Below the pieces are notes generated by a model. It was not told the origin of the DNA and searched no databases. It was given only the letters and a program-made list of their open reading frames with translations. Positions 1 to 5,049 of a stretch of DNA of 5,354 nucleotides are shown here, piece after piece. Within the stretch, counting starts at the first letter, position 1. Each line of letters opens with the position of its first letter. The stretch covers positions 1 through 5,354 of the forward strand of contig JAGVZX010000144.1 of NCBI GenBank assembly GCA_018302185.1, in the 5' to 3' direction. The DNA comes from Candidatus Woesearchaeota archaeon. Its GTDB lineage: Archaea; Nanobdellota; Nanobdellia; Woesearchaeales; UBA10200. The translations under genes and the position numbers were made by a program.

Positions 1-31
1 CATCATTGAACAGAGCCTTCTTCCCGCAAGA

Positions 32-39
32 TTTATATA
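32..39 (+). promoter_or_regulatory. TATA box of the hydrophobic micro-ORF
   Basis: TTTATATA is a near-perfect archaeal TATA element. Its 3' end lies 24 nt before the ATG at 63, so transcription should begin at or just before that ATG and give a leaderless mRNA. No Shine-Dalgarno lies between the box and the ATG. The assignment rests on sequence and spacing only. Confidence 0.6.
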
Positions 40-62
40 CCACTTACCAAAACTATACACTT

Positions 63-134
63 ATGACCGGCATAAACGGGAATGTTATTCTGAGTATCCT
101 GATTCTGATAGTGGTCATTGCGATTGCTGCTTAA
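63..134 (+). CDS. Putative 23-aa uncharged hydrophobic transmembrane peptide
   Basis: This short frame starts with ATG at 63 and ends with TAA at 132-134. The product has a polar start (MTGINGN) followed by about 16 residues that are almost all Ile, Leu, Val or Ala, enough for one membrane-spanning helix. It has no charged residue. The ATG sits where a transcript from the TATA box at 32-39 should begin, and a terminator-like hairpin starts 6 nt after the stop codon, so the gene looks like its own transcription unit. No family is recognised. It could be a small membrane protein or a type I toxin-like peptide, or the transcript could act as a small RNA with the frame incidental. Promoter, frame and terminator agreeing is the main support; conservation has not been tested. 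Confidence 0.5.
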   Translation: MTGINGNVILSILILIVVIAIAA

Positions 135-139
135 AAATT

Positions 140-180
140 TCTGATGTTCTCAACAAAAACAACGGGAACATCAGATTTCT
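140..180 (+). terminator. Hairpin plus T-tract, probable terminator of the micro-ORF
   Basis: Arm 140-151 (TCTGATGTTCTC) pairs with arm 164-175 (GGGAACATCAGA), giving a 12-bp stem with one T-G wobble and a 12-nt A/C-rich loop at 152-163. The stem is followed by TTTCT at 176-180. It begins 6 nt after the micro-ORF stop. The form resembles an intrinsic terminator, although archaeal termination depends mainly on the T-tract, which is short here. An RNA-stability or regulatory hairpin is the alternative. Confidence 0.6.
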
Positions 181-190
181 CTATAAAAAA
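181..190 (+). promoter_or_regulatory. Possible TATA box upstream of the 133-aa gene
   Basis: CTATAAAAAA follows directly after the hairpin and ends 21 nt before the ATG at 211, similar to the spacing of the other promoters in the window. It is A-rich and less consensus-like than the box at 32-39. The gene also has a Shine-Dalgarno (199-203), so the transcript might instead start elsewhere. Confidence 0.35.
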
Positions 191-198
191 CTGACAAA

Positions 199-203
199 GG
201 TGA
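199..203 (+). promoter_or_regulatory. Shine-Dalgarno of the 133-aa gene
   Basis: GGTGA matches the core of the archaeal Shine-Dalgarno GGAGGTGA and lies 7 nt before the ATG at 211. It fixes that start codon and supports the frame as genuinely translated. Confidence 0.6.
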
Positions 204-210
204 AGAAAAA

Positions 211-612
211 ATGCATGGAATTGTGATAAAGGGTAACGAAGAGGTTGATGGAGCTAATATTATTAATTATGTTAATGGAAGATTCCAAGAAGTAGCACAC
301 GCAATTAAAAAGGAGTTCCATGCGCAACCTCTTGTAGAACTTCAGAGGTTAGAACATATTTTAACACAATATAGGTACATGGCCCCACCAAAATTTGATG
401 AATTGTTATTATCAGCTTGGCGGCATGAAATAGAGGCTTATCATGTTGCAATAAGGGGGGCTCAAACAAGAGCACATCGCGAAGCTGATTTTAATATGGG
501 AGTTTCTGCACCCCAATATGACGCTGTTCCAGATTACCAGAGTCGGATTGATGGATTGAAAGAAAAAATAGCGAAATTGGAGCAGGCGTCACGGAATGGA
601 CATCCACATTAG
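211..612 (+). CDS. Hypothetical protein, 133 aa, His-rich with C-terminal coiled coil
   Basis: No family is recognised. The protein is soluble, with no signal peptide or membrane segment. Residues about 20-95 look mostly alpha-helical, and residues about 108-127 have a heptad-like pattern ending in LKEKIAKLEQ, suggesting a short coiled coil for self- or partner association. Nine of 133 residues are His, including a C-terminal GHPH. Residues 96-107 read MGVSAPQYDAVP; the next gene has a similar stretch near its end. The start is supported by GGTGA 7 nt upstream. The next gene begins 5 nt after the stop, so the two are almost surely co-transcribed. Leucine codons here are mostly TTA, CTT and TTG, unlike the CTG-rich genes downstream, which hints at a different origin. 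Function is unknown. Confidence 0.75.
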   Translation: MHGIVIKGNEEVDGANIINYVNGRFQEVAHAIKKEFHAQPLVELQRLEHILTQYRYMAPPKFDELLLSAWRHEIEAYHVAIRGAQTRAHREADFNMGVSAPQYDAVPDYQSRIDGLKEKIAKLEQASRNGHPH

Positions 613-617
613 GAAAA

Positions 618-1295
618 ATGAACAGGCAAAGATTTCAAAGCAATTCAACTTTGGTGGAAATTGCGGATAGGCTGAAAGATTTACGCCCTGACGAAGAAGG
701 GCTTGCGCTTAGGATAGAACGATGGCGGGAAGAGAATAACTATCAACAAGGTTCTGAACAGATTGTTACTTATCTAAGAGAAATTGACCCCCATTGTAGG
801 GTACTAATGGCTGTTGAACCTCTTAATGGTAAAGTTGATTTGAGTCCAATAAAAAGACCGCTCACTGGCTCATTTTCCTATACCTTTGATGGGGGAGGCA
901 GGACAAAAGTTCAAGAATTAAGAAATGGTCAACTTTATGATTATGCCTTTCTTGATGCCATACTCAGGGCAGAGGAAGTAGTGTCATTTTTTGCTTTTAA
1001 TCTGGCAAATAAAGAGAGAACTTTAGAAGAATTCTTTGGTGAAGGGTTAATGCGCATTGAAAAAGCAATACAGGCTTGTTTTAAGAAGAAAAAAAGGTTA
1101 GGGGGTGTAGTAATTTTGTCACTAGATGTAATGGATAACCTTCCTGAAAAAGCCTTAAGGTTCCAGGAAGGAGGTGGGATAATCAGACCAAACTATACCA
1201 CTACCAATCAATATATGGCAGACTTAAGAAGCATTGTCAATATGGCAATGGGGGGCATCCCTTCTCCGCAATATGCTCCTGCTTTGCCTCATTAA
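618..1295 (+). CDS. Hypothetical protein, 225 aa, partner of the preceding gene
   Basis: No family is recognised. The N-terminal ~55 residues look helical and charged. Residues 60-105 look beta-rich, with the Gly run FDGGGRTK (90-97). Residues 106-180 contain helices and a hydrophobic strand GGVVILSLDV (162-171) after a KKKK patch (156-159). The C-terminus (183-225) is Gly/Pro/Asn-rich and probably flexible, with MGGIPSPQYAPALP at 211-224 resembling MGVSAPQYDAVP in the upstream protein. No membrane helix or signal peptide is evident. The ATG at 618 follows AGGA (611-614), a weak ribosome site that overlaps the previous stop codon, so translation is probably coupled. Like its neighbour it rarely uses CTG for Leu, unlike the genes from 2258 on. 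The unbroken 225-codon frame and tight pairing support a real gene; its function is unknown. Confidence 0.75.
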   Translation: MNRQRFQSNSTLVEIADRLKDLRPDEEGLALRIERWREENNYQQGSEQIVTYLREIDPHCRVLMAVEPLNGKVDLSPIKRPLTGSFSYTFDGGGRTKVQELRNGQLYDYAFLDAILRAEEVVSFFAFNLANKERTLEEFFGEGLMRIEKAIQACFKKKKRLGGVVILSLDVMDNLPEKALRFQEGGGIIRPNYTTTNQYMADLRSIVNMAMGGIPSPQYAPALPH

Positions 1296-1309
1296 TCCAG
1301 AATTCACAA

Positions 1310-1320
1310 AAATTTAAAAG
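1310..1320 (+). promoter_or_regulatory. TATA box of the RNase HII gene
   Basis: AAATTTAAAAG in the 69-nt gap before the RNase HII gene fits an archaeal TATA element. Transcription would start about 1340-1344, leaving a leader of roughly 20-25 nt that contains GGTG (1356-1359), 5 nt before the ATG at 1365. Unlike most other promoters in the window, this one would therefore give a leadered mRNA. Confidence 0.5.
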
Positions 1321-1364
1321 CTTCTGCCCTTTTTCTATCATTAACATTCAAAAAAGGTGCATCA

Positions 1365-2210
1365 ATGTTAATCTGCGGCATAGATGAAGCGAGAAGAGGG
1401 CCTGTTATCGGCCCAATGGTTATGTGCGGCGCTTTGATTGAAGAAGAGGATATGCATAAACTGATTTCTCTCAAGCCAAGGGACTCAAAATTGATGACTG
1501 CCGAAGAGCGCGGGCATTTGTACCCGAAGCTCCTGCCTGTTTTAAAACATTACCTAGTTTTCATTCTTCAGCCGAAAGAAATCGACAAGGCAGTCCACGG
1601 GCATGACGGCTTGAATCTGAACAAGCTGGAAGCGCACAAGCAGGCTGAAATACTGAATGAGTTCAGCCCGGACAAGGCAATCATAGACTGCCCCAGCAAC
1701 AATATAGATTCCTACAGGATTTATCTCAAGAGATTATTGAAAAACAAAAAGATTGAGCTTGTTCTCGAGCATAATGCAGAGCGCTACCCCTTGGTTGCTG
1801 CCGCATCAATCATCGCAAAAGTCACTGGTGACAAAGAAATAGAGTTATTAAAAAAAGAGATAGGCGCAGATTTTGGCTCTGGCTACCTGAGCGACCCGAA
1901 AACAGTTGAATTCCTGAAAAATAATTTTGAGAATTATCCTGAAATATTCAGGAAAAGCTGGTTTCCTTATAAAGAATTAGTAAACAAGAAATTCCAGAAA
2001 AGCCTGTCTGACTTTACGCAATTTTTAAAAGAAGAGCAAAAGCAAAAAAGCCACACACTTGAGGACTTGAAGAAACTGGAGGATTTCGGCTTTCATTTTG
2101 AAAAGCCAAAGTCAGAGCATGAATTGGCCATCATGAAAGGGCCATGCATCGTGATTCTTTACAAAAAGGAAGAAGCAAAGAAAAATGTCAAGAAGCTTTT
2201 GGACTCATGA
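1365..2210 (+). CDS. rnhB: Ribonuclease HII, divergent, with C-terminal extension
   Basis: RNase HII cleaves the RNA strand of RNA-DNA hybrids and nicks DNA at single ribonucleotides, using four acidic residues and Mg2+/Mn2+. Family marks visible here are GIDEARRGPVIGP (5-17) with D7 and E8, RDSKLMTAEER (39-49), AIIDCP with D108 (105-110), and YPLVAAASIIAKV (141-153). Several usually constant positions differ. The GRG substrate-recognition motif is RRG (10-12). The KAD motif that supplies the fourth acid reads HNAER (136-140), one residue short, with A138/E139 in place of Asp. VTRD is VTGD, and GYPSDP is GYLSDP. QKSLSDFT (211-218) resembles a PCNA-binding PIP box. About 60 further residues follow, making 281 aa against the roughly 200-230 usual in archaea; residues 233-270 faintly recall the TBP-like domain of RNase HIII. 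The start has GGTG 5 nt upstream. Identity is secure; activity is uncertain. Confidence 0.93.
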   Translation: MLICGIDEARRGPVIGPMVMCGALIEEEDMHKLISLKPRDSKLMTAEERGHLYPKLLPVLKHYLVFILQPKEIDKAVHGHDGLNLNKLEAHKQAEILNEFSPDKAIIDCPSNNIDSYRIYLKRLLKNKKIELVLEHNAERYPLVAAASIIAKVTGDKEIELLKKEIGADFGSGYLSDPKTVEFLKNNFENYPEIFRKSWFPYKELVNKKFQKSLSDFTQFLKEEQKQKSHTLEDLKKLEDFGFHFEKPKSEHELAIMKGPCIVILYKKEEAKKNVKKLLDS

Positions 2211-2226
2211 ACAGCCTGACAGAAAC

Positions 2227-2235
2227 CTTTATTAA
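2227..2235 (+). promoter_or_regulatory. TATA box of the HTH-PIN-CorA operon
   Basis: CTTTATTAA lies in the 47-nt gap after the RNase HII gene. It ends 23 nt before the ATG at 2258, and the sequence just before that ATG (TTCCCTA) has no Shine-Dalgarno. This fits a leaderless transcript starting at the first gene of the three-gene operon. Confidence 0.5.
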
Positions 2236-2257
2236 CCAATAAGCCAAATTTTCCCTA

Positions 2258-2812
2258 ATGCATGACATAATAAAGAAAGACCTAACTGATGTGTTGAATG
2301 ACTTGATAGATCTTTTAAAAGTCAAGGAAGAAAGCGATATCATCCAGATAAAAGAGCTCAGCAACCACGTCATACACAATGCAAGCATCTTTCAGGATGA
2401 GGATTCTGTTTCTGTCGCAATACTTATCTATTCTTTGTCAAAAATAATGGAGAGGAAGCAGAGGGACTTGGATTACGGGAAGCTTGCAGGCATGCTGAAC
2501 TCGTGCATTTCAAATCTAAAAGACAACAATGACGAAGATTTTAGAAAATCCATAAAAAGCATATTCAATTTTATAAGGACAATAGACGAGAAGCTGAAGC
2601 TGTACATACATGAAGTCATCAACCAGGCGCAGATAAAAAAGGGATGCAAGCTTTGCGAGCACGGCATTTCGATTGCAAGGGCATCAGAAGTGCTTGGCAT
2701 TTCTCAGTGGGAGCTCATGCATTATTTCGGCAAAACAACTTTGATAGACCAATTCAGCGAGCCTGTAAATGTCGCAAAAAGGCTGAAGACTGCAAGGGGC
2801 ATGTTCTCATGA
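2258..2812 (+). CDS. Helical protein with C-terminal UPF0175-like HTH, putative antitoxin/regulator
   Basis: This 184-aa protein has two parts. Residues 1-125 are almost entirely predicted helix, rich in Leu, Ile, Lys and Asp, with no family recognised. Residues 136-160 form a helix-turn-helix-like segment, GISIARASEVLGISQWELM, close to the signature of UPF0175 proteins, which act as DNA-binding antitoxins beside PIN-domain toxins. A CKLC pair (130-133) just before it could bind a metal, but a second pair is missing. The start at 2258 has no Shine-Dalgarno but sits 23 nt after a TATA-like box, fitting leaderless initiation. The stop overlaps the start of the PIN gene as ATGA. The family and gene order suggest it neutralises or autoregulates the PIN protein; this is inference. 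UPF0175 antitoxins are usually far smaller (under about 100 aa), so the N-terminal part is unusual. Confidence 0.85.
   Translation: MHDIIKKDLTDVLNDLIDLLKVKEESDIIQIKELSNHVIHNASIFQDEDSVSVAILIYSLSKIMERKQRDLDYGKLAGMLNSCISNLKDNNDEDFRKSIKSIFNFIRTIDEKLKLYIHEVINQAQIKKGCKLCEHGISIARASEVLGISQWELMHYFGKTTLIDQFSEPVNVAKRLKTARGMFS
2794..2799 (+). promoter_or_regulatory. Possible ribosome site of the PIN gene
   Basis: AAGGGG lies 9 nt before the ATG at 2809, inside the end of the preceding gene. It is a weak, rather distant Shine-Dalgarno match. Together with the ATGA overlap at 2809-2812 it suggests that PIN translation depends mainly on ribosomes finishing the upstream gene. Confidence 0.35.
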
Positions 2813-3498
2813 AATCACTGATTTTTGATGCCGGCCCGATAATAAGCCTGGCGACAAACAATCTTTTGTGGATTCTTGAGCCTTTAAAGAAGAAATTCAA
2901 CGGGAAATTCTACATTACAGAAGCTGTAAGGAAAGAGGTTGTTGACAGGCCATTGGAGACGAAAAAATTCAAGTTCGAGGCGATACAGGTTGAAAGCCTG
3001 ATAGAAAAAGGCGTGCTGGAAATCATAGACAACGTCTTTATAAGAGAAAATACTCCAAGGCTGCTGAACACGGCAAATGAGATTTTCGGGGCTTACGGCA
3101 ATTACATGAAAATCGTGCACTTCGCGGAAATATCAGTCATTGCCGCTGCCGTAAACATAAATTCCGATGCTATTGTCATTGACGAGAAAACCACCAGATT
3201 TTTGATAGAAAACCCCAGGATGATTGTCGAGATTCTAAAAAAGACTCTTCACACATCAATAAGCGTAAACGAAAACAATTTAAAAGAATTCAACAACACT
3301 ATAAAGGACATAAAGGCAATACGCTCAATAGAGCTTGTGACAATAGCCTATGAGCAGGGATTGCTGAACAGTTACATAACAAAAATGGCTGACGCAAGAA
3401 AGGACCTGCTTGAAGGCGTGCTGTGGGGCGTAAAGCTGAACGGCTGCGCAGTTTCAAAAGACGAGATAGAGCAGATAGTAAGGATGGAGGTAAAATGA
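2809..3498 (+). CDS. PIN-domain protein, DUF3368-like, putative RNase/toxin
   Basis: PIN domains are Mg2+-dependent ribonucleases with a cluster of acidic residues; many are VapC-type toxins. In this 229-aa protein the expected acids are present: D7 in LIFDAGPIISLA, E38 in TEAVRKEV, E107 in HFAEISVIAAA, and D125 with E126 in AIVIDEKTTR. The C-terminal part (about 170-229) includes IAYEQGLLNSYI and a later GVKLNGCAVSKDEIEQIV stretch, recalling the end of DUF3368 proteins, which often pair with UPF0175 antitoxins. The domain runs longer than a typical ~130-150-aa VapC. The start at 2809 is preferred over in-frame ATGs upstream (2644) because those lie within the previous gene and because 2809 forms an ATGA overlap with its stop. 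The gene's own stop overlaps the CorA-like start in the same way. It acts in the cytoplasm; its target RNA is unknown. Confidence 0.85.
   Translation: MKSLIFDAGPIISLATNNLLWILEPLKKKFNGKFYITEAVRKEVVDRPLETKKFKFEAIQVESLIEKGVLEIIDNVFIRENTPRLLNTANEIFGAYGNYMKIVHFAEISVIAAAVNINSDAIVIDEKTTRFLIENPRMIVEILKKTLHTSISVNENNLKEFNNTIKDIKAIRSIELVTIAYEQGLLNSYITKMADARKDLLEGVLWGVKLNGCAVSKDEIEQIVRMEVK
3486..3491 (+). promoter_or_regulatory. Strong Shine-Dalgarno of the CorA-like gene
   Basis: GGAGGT lies 3 nt before the ATG at 3495, within the last codons of the PIN gene, and is the best Shine-Dalgarno in the window. It decides the start at 3495 over the in-frame ATG at 3423 and suggests the membrane protein is translated more strongly than the two genes before it. 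Confidence 0.75.
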
Positions 3499-4577
3499 CT
3501 GCAGAACAGAAACCGGCATCTTCCTCAATCCAGCCAGCCAATAATGGCGCAAGCCCCACTTTTTGTGTTGCAATGCTGAAAAACGGCAGCACTGTAAAAA
3601 TTGAGGGAAAAGCGGAAGAGTTTTTGCAGACGATAAAGAATGCCGATTTTGCATGGATTAATGTCCAGGTTGGCGACCTGAAGGGGGAAGGAAGCAAAAT
3701 TGCGTCTGTGCTGGGATTTAACCATTTAATAGTGGACGAGCTTATTGTACAGAAATTTTCCGGGTATAGCGACCAGACATCTGAGCTTGGATTGCTGCTG
3801 CCTGCAGTCAGGGTCACAGATCTTGATGTTGAAATAAACAAGCTTGTGATATTGATAAGGCAGAACATAATCGTCACTCTGCATGGGGAGCATGTCACAA
3901 GGCTTGTGAAGTTTGCCAGGTATGCTGTAGCCTCATTCAAAAAAATCCCCAAAAATTTAGAGGATATTGACAAGCTGTCTCTGATTTTGATAAGGATTCT
4001 TGACGAAAACAATGAAAGGAATTTCGACGGCATAAGATCCATACAGGAGCAGGGCGAGAGCATAAGCAGATACCTTATAGAAACAACAGGCTTCAGGCAG
4101 CAATTAGGGAAGGATATATACAAGATGAAGCATGCATTAATATCATATCTTGAGGCATTATGGGCAAGCCTGGAAGTCATACACTACTTAAGGTATGGCG
4201 ATGCCGAGCTGATAACAGACGACCCGACAATACTGCAAAAAGTCAGCATGCTGAGCAATGACCTGACAAGGCAGATATCCATCAGCGAGCAGATGTCCTC
4301 AGTTTTGGCATCCGGATTGGAGGTGCTGCAGAGCATTTACAATAACCAGTTAACCATCTTAAACAACAGGCTTTCGCTTTTGGCGGTATGGATGGCTGTT
4401 ATAGGCACTGCATTCATTGTTCCAAATACAATCGCCACAGTATTCGGCACGCCAGTAGGAGAGCACGTAGAGTGGCATACCCAATTATTAATAATGGTTT
4501 TTTCAACATTGGTTTCAGTAGCCGTTGTCTATATGTTTGTTAGAAAAAGAAGCATTTTGCCGCCAAAAGAGGGTTAA
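3495..4577 (+). CDS. CorA-like divalent-cation transporter family protein with GTP in place of GMN
   Basis: CorA proteins are pentameric Mg2+/Co2+ channels in the cytoplasmic membrane, with a large cytoplasmic N-domain, a long stalk helix, two C-terminal membrane helices and a short outer loop. This 360-aa protein matches that plan. Residues ~22-150 form the alpha/beta domain, ~155-293 the long helices, 294-316 TM1 (starting LSLLAVWMAVIGTAF), 318-328 the loop, and 329-349 TM2, with a basic tail RKRS. The near-invariant GMN selectivity motif after TM1 reads GTP (318-320), so ion choice or transport may differ. The first ~20 residues are Ser/Ala/Pro/Asn-rich and probably disordered. The gene overlaps the PIN gene by an ATGA and has a strong ribosome site. 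Mg2+ transport is the family default; the altered motif leaves Zn2+, Co2+ or a sensing role open. Confidence 0.88.
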   Translation: MTAEQKPASSSIQPANNGASPTFCVAMLKNGSTVKIEGKAEEFLQTIKNADFAWINVQVGDLKGEGSKIASVLGFNHLIVDELIVQKFSGYSDQTSELGLLLPAVRVTDLDVEINKLVILIRQNIIVTLHGEHVTRLVKFARYAVASFKKIPKNLEDIDKLSLILIRILDENNERNFDGIRSIQEQGESISRYLIETTGFRQQLGKDIYKMKHALISYLEALWASLEVIHYLRYGDAELITDDPTILQKVSMLSNDLTRQISISEQMSSVLASGLEVLQSIYNNQLTILNNRLSLLAVWMAVIGTAFIVPNTIATVFGTPVGEHVEWHTQLLIMVFSTLVSVAVVYMFVRKRSILPPKEG

Positions 4578-4586
4578 CTTATATTT
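4578..4586 (+). promoter_or_regulatory. TATA box of the membrane-anchored OB-fold-like gene
   Basis: CTTATATTT begins immediately after the CorA-like stop codon and ends 21 nt before the ATG at 4607. No Shine-Dalgarno precedes that ATG (GCCTGCAAGA). The spacing supports a leaderless mRNA starting at 4607 and a transcription unit separate from the operon. Confidence 0.55.
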
Positions 4587-4606
4587 TTGATTTGGTGCCT
4601 GCAAGA

Positions 4607-4993
4607 ATGAAAAAGAACATAATAAGCTGGGTTATTGCCGCGGTTGTTTTATCGGCATTCATTGGCTTCTTTTACTATTCGATACCTCATGTGAAGCCTG
4701 TGCCTGCTTCCCATATACTGAAAAATCCTGATGATTACAGGAATAAGGCAGTAATGGTGGAAGGCACGCCTGTAATCCGGTCTTCAGTATCCACAAAATA
4801 CGGAAAATACGCATTTTTTGCAATAAAGGATGAAACAGGGCAGATTCCTGTAAGCAGGGATGTTTATGAGACTTATGTTGGGAGTGAACTTGGAATTGTC
4901 GGCGAAGTAGGGGATGTCTGCGTCCATGGGACAGCAAATGAAACATCCGGCAAGTGGGCATGCGACAAAAAAGAAACAGGGATTGTTACCTAA
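4607..4993 (+). CDS. Membrane-anchored OB-fold-like protein, 128 aa
   Basis: After the basic start MKKN comes one hydrophobic segment (about 5-24) that could be a signal anchor, leaving a ~100-residue domain outside the cell. This domain (residues 36-128) begins ILKNPDDYRNKAVMVEGTPV, then YAFFAIKDETGQIPV, a strand pattern typical of small OB-fold modules (tRNA_anti-like or CcmE-like shape). OB folds of this kind may bind nucleic acid, cofactor or protein; no ligand can be named. Two cysteines (105 and 119) sit where they could form a disulfide outside the membrane. The frame opens upstream with TTG (4592) and GTG (4595), but ATG 4607 is chosen because it gives a clean basic-hydrophobic N-terminus and sits 21 nt after a TATA box. 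The OB fold is inferred from the sequence pattern alone. Confidence 0.78.
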   Translation: MKKNIISWVIAAVVLSAFIGFFYYSIPHVKPVPASHILKNPDDYRNKAVMVEGTPVIRSSVSTKYGKYAFFAIKDETGQIPVSRDVYETYVGSELGIVGEVGDVCVHGTANETSGKWACDKKETGIVT

Positions 4994-5007
4994 ATCCCAT
5001 ACCAAAC

Positions 5008-5016
5008 TTTTATATA
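5008..5016 (+). promoter_or_regulatory. TATA box of the HerA-like gene
   Basis: TTTTATATA in the 56-nt gap after the OB-fold-like gene is a strong archaeal TATA element. Transcription should start near 5038-5040. That would give either a leaderless TTG start at 5038 or a ~12-nt leader carrying GGTGG (5041-5045) before the GTG at 5050. Confidence 0.65.
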
Positions 5017-5049
5017 TCCAGTTTTTATTCTTTACTTTTGGGTGGCAAT

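Noticed and set aside
1325..1337. T-rich stretch GCCCTTTTTCTAT as a terminator of the unknown cassette
   Set aside because: It lies downstream of the TATA box of the RNase HII gene, near its expected transcript start, and no hairpin precedes it. It may help termination but cannot be assigned with confidence.
2644..2808. Upstream extension of the PIN frame to ATG 2644
   Set aside because: It would overlap the HTH gene by 169 nt and add 55 residues with no family match before the PIN start motif. The ATG at 2809 gives the ATGA junction.
3423..3494. Upstream extension of the CorA-like frame to ATG 3423
   Set aside because: It would add 24 basic residues inside the PIN gene; the strong GGAGGT directly before 3495 marks the true start.
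3299..4180. Long minus-strand open frame (293 codons)
   Set aside because: It lies opposite the PIN and CorA-like genes, which have clear family motifs and ribosome sites. Its product is Ser/Leu/Phe-rich low-complexity sequence typical of antisense frames.
4592..4606. TTG (4592) or GTG (4595) as start of the OB-fold-like protein
   Set aside because: These starts fall closer to the TATA box than a transcript start allows and place VPAR before an otherwise clean MKKN-type signal anchor.
4659..4961. Minus-strand frame of 100 codons opposite the OB-fold-like gene
   Set aside because: No ribosome site or promoter was found for it, its composition is shadow-like, and the + strand gene has a promoter and a membrane-anchor pattern.
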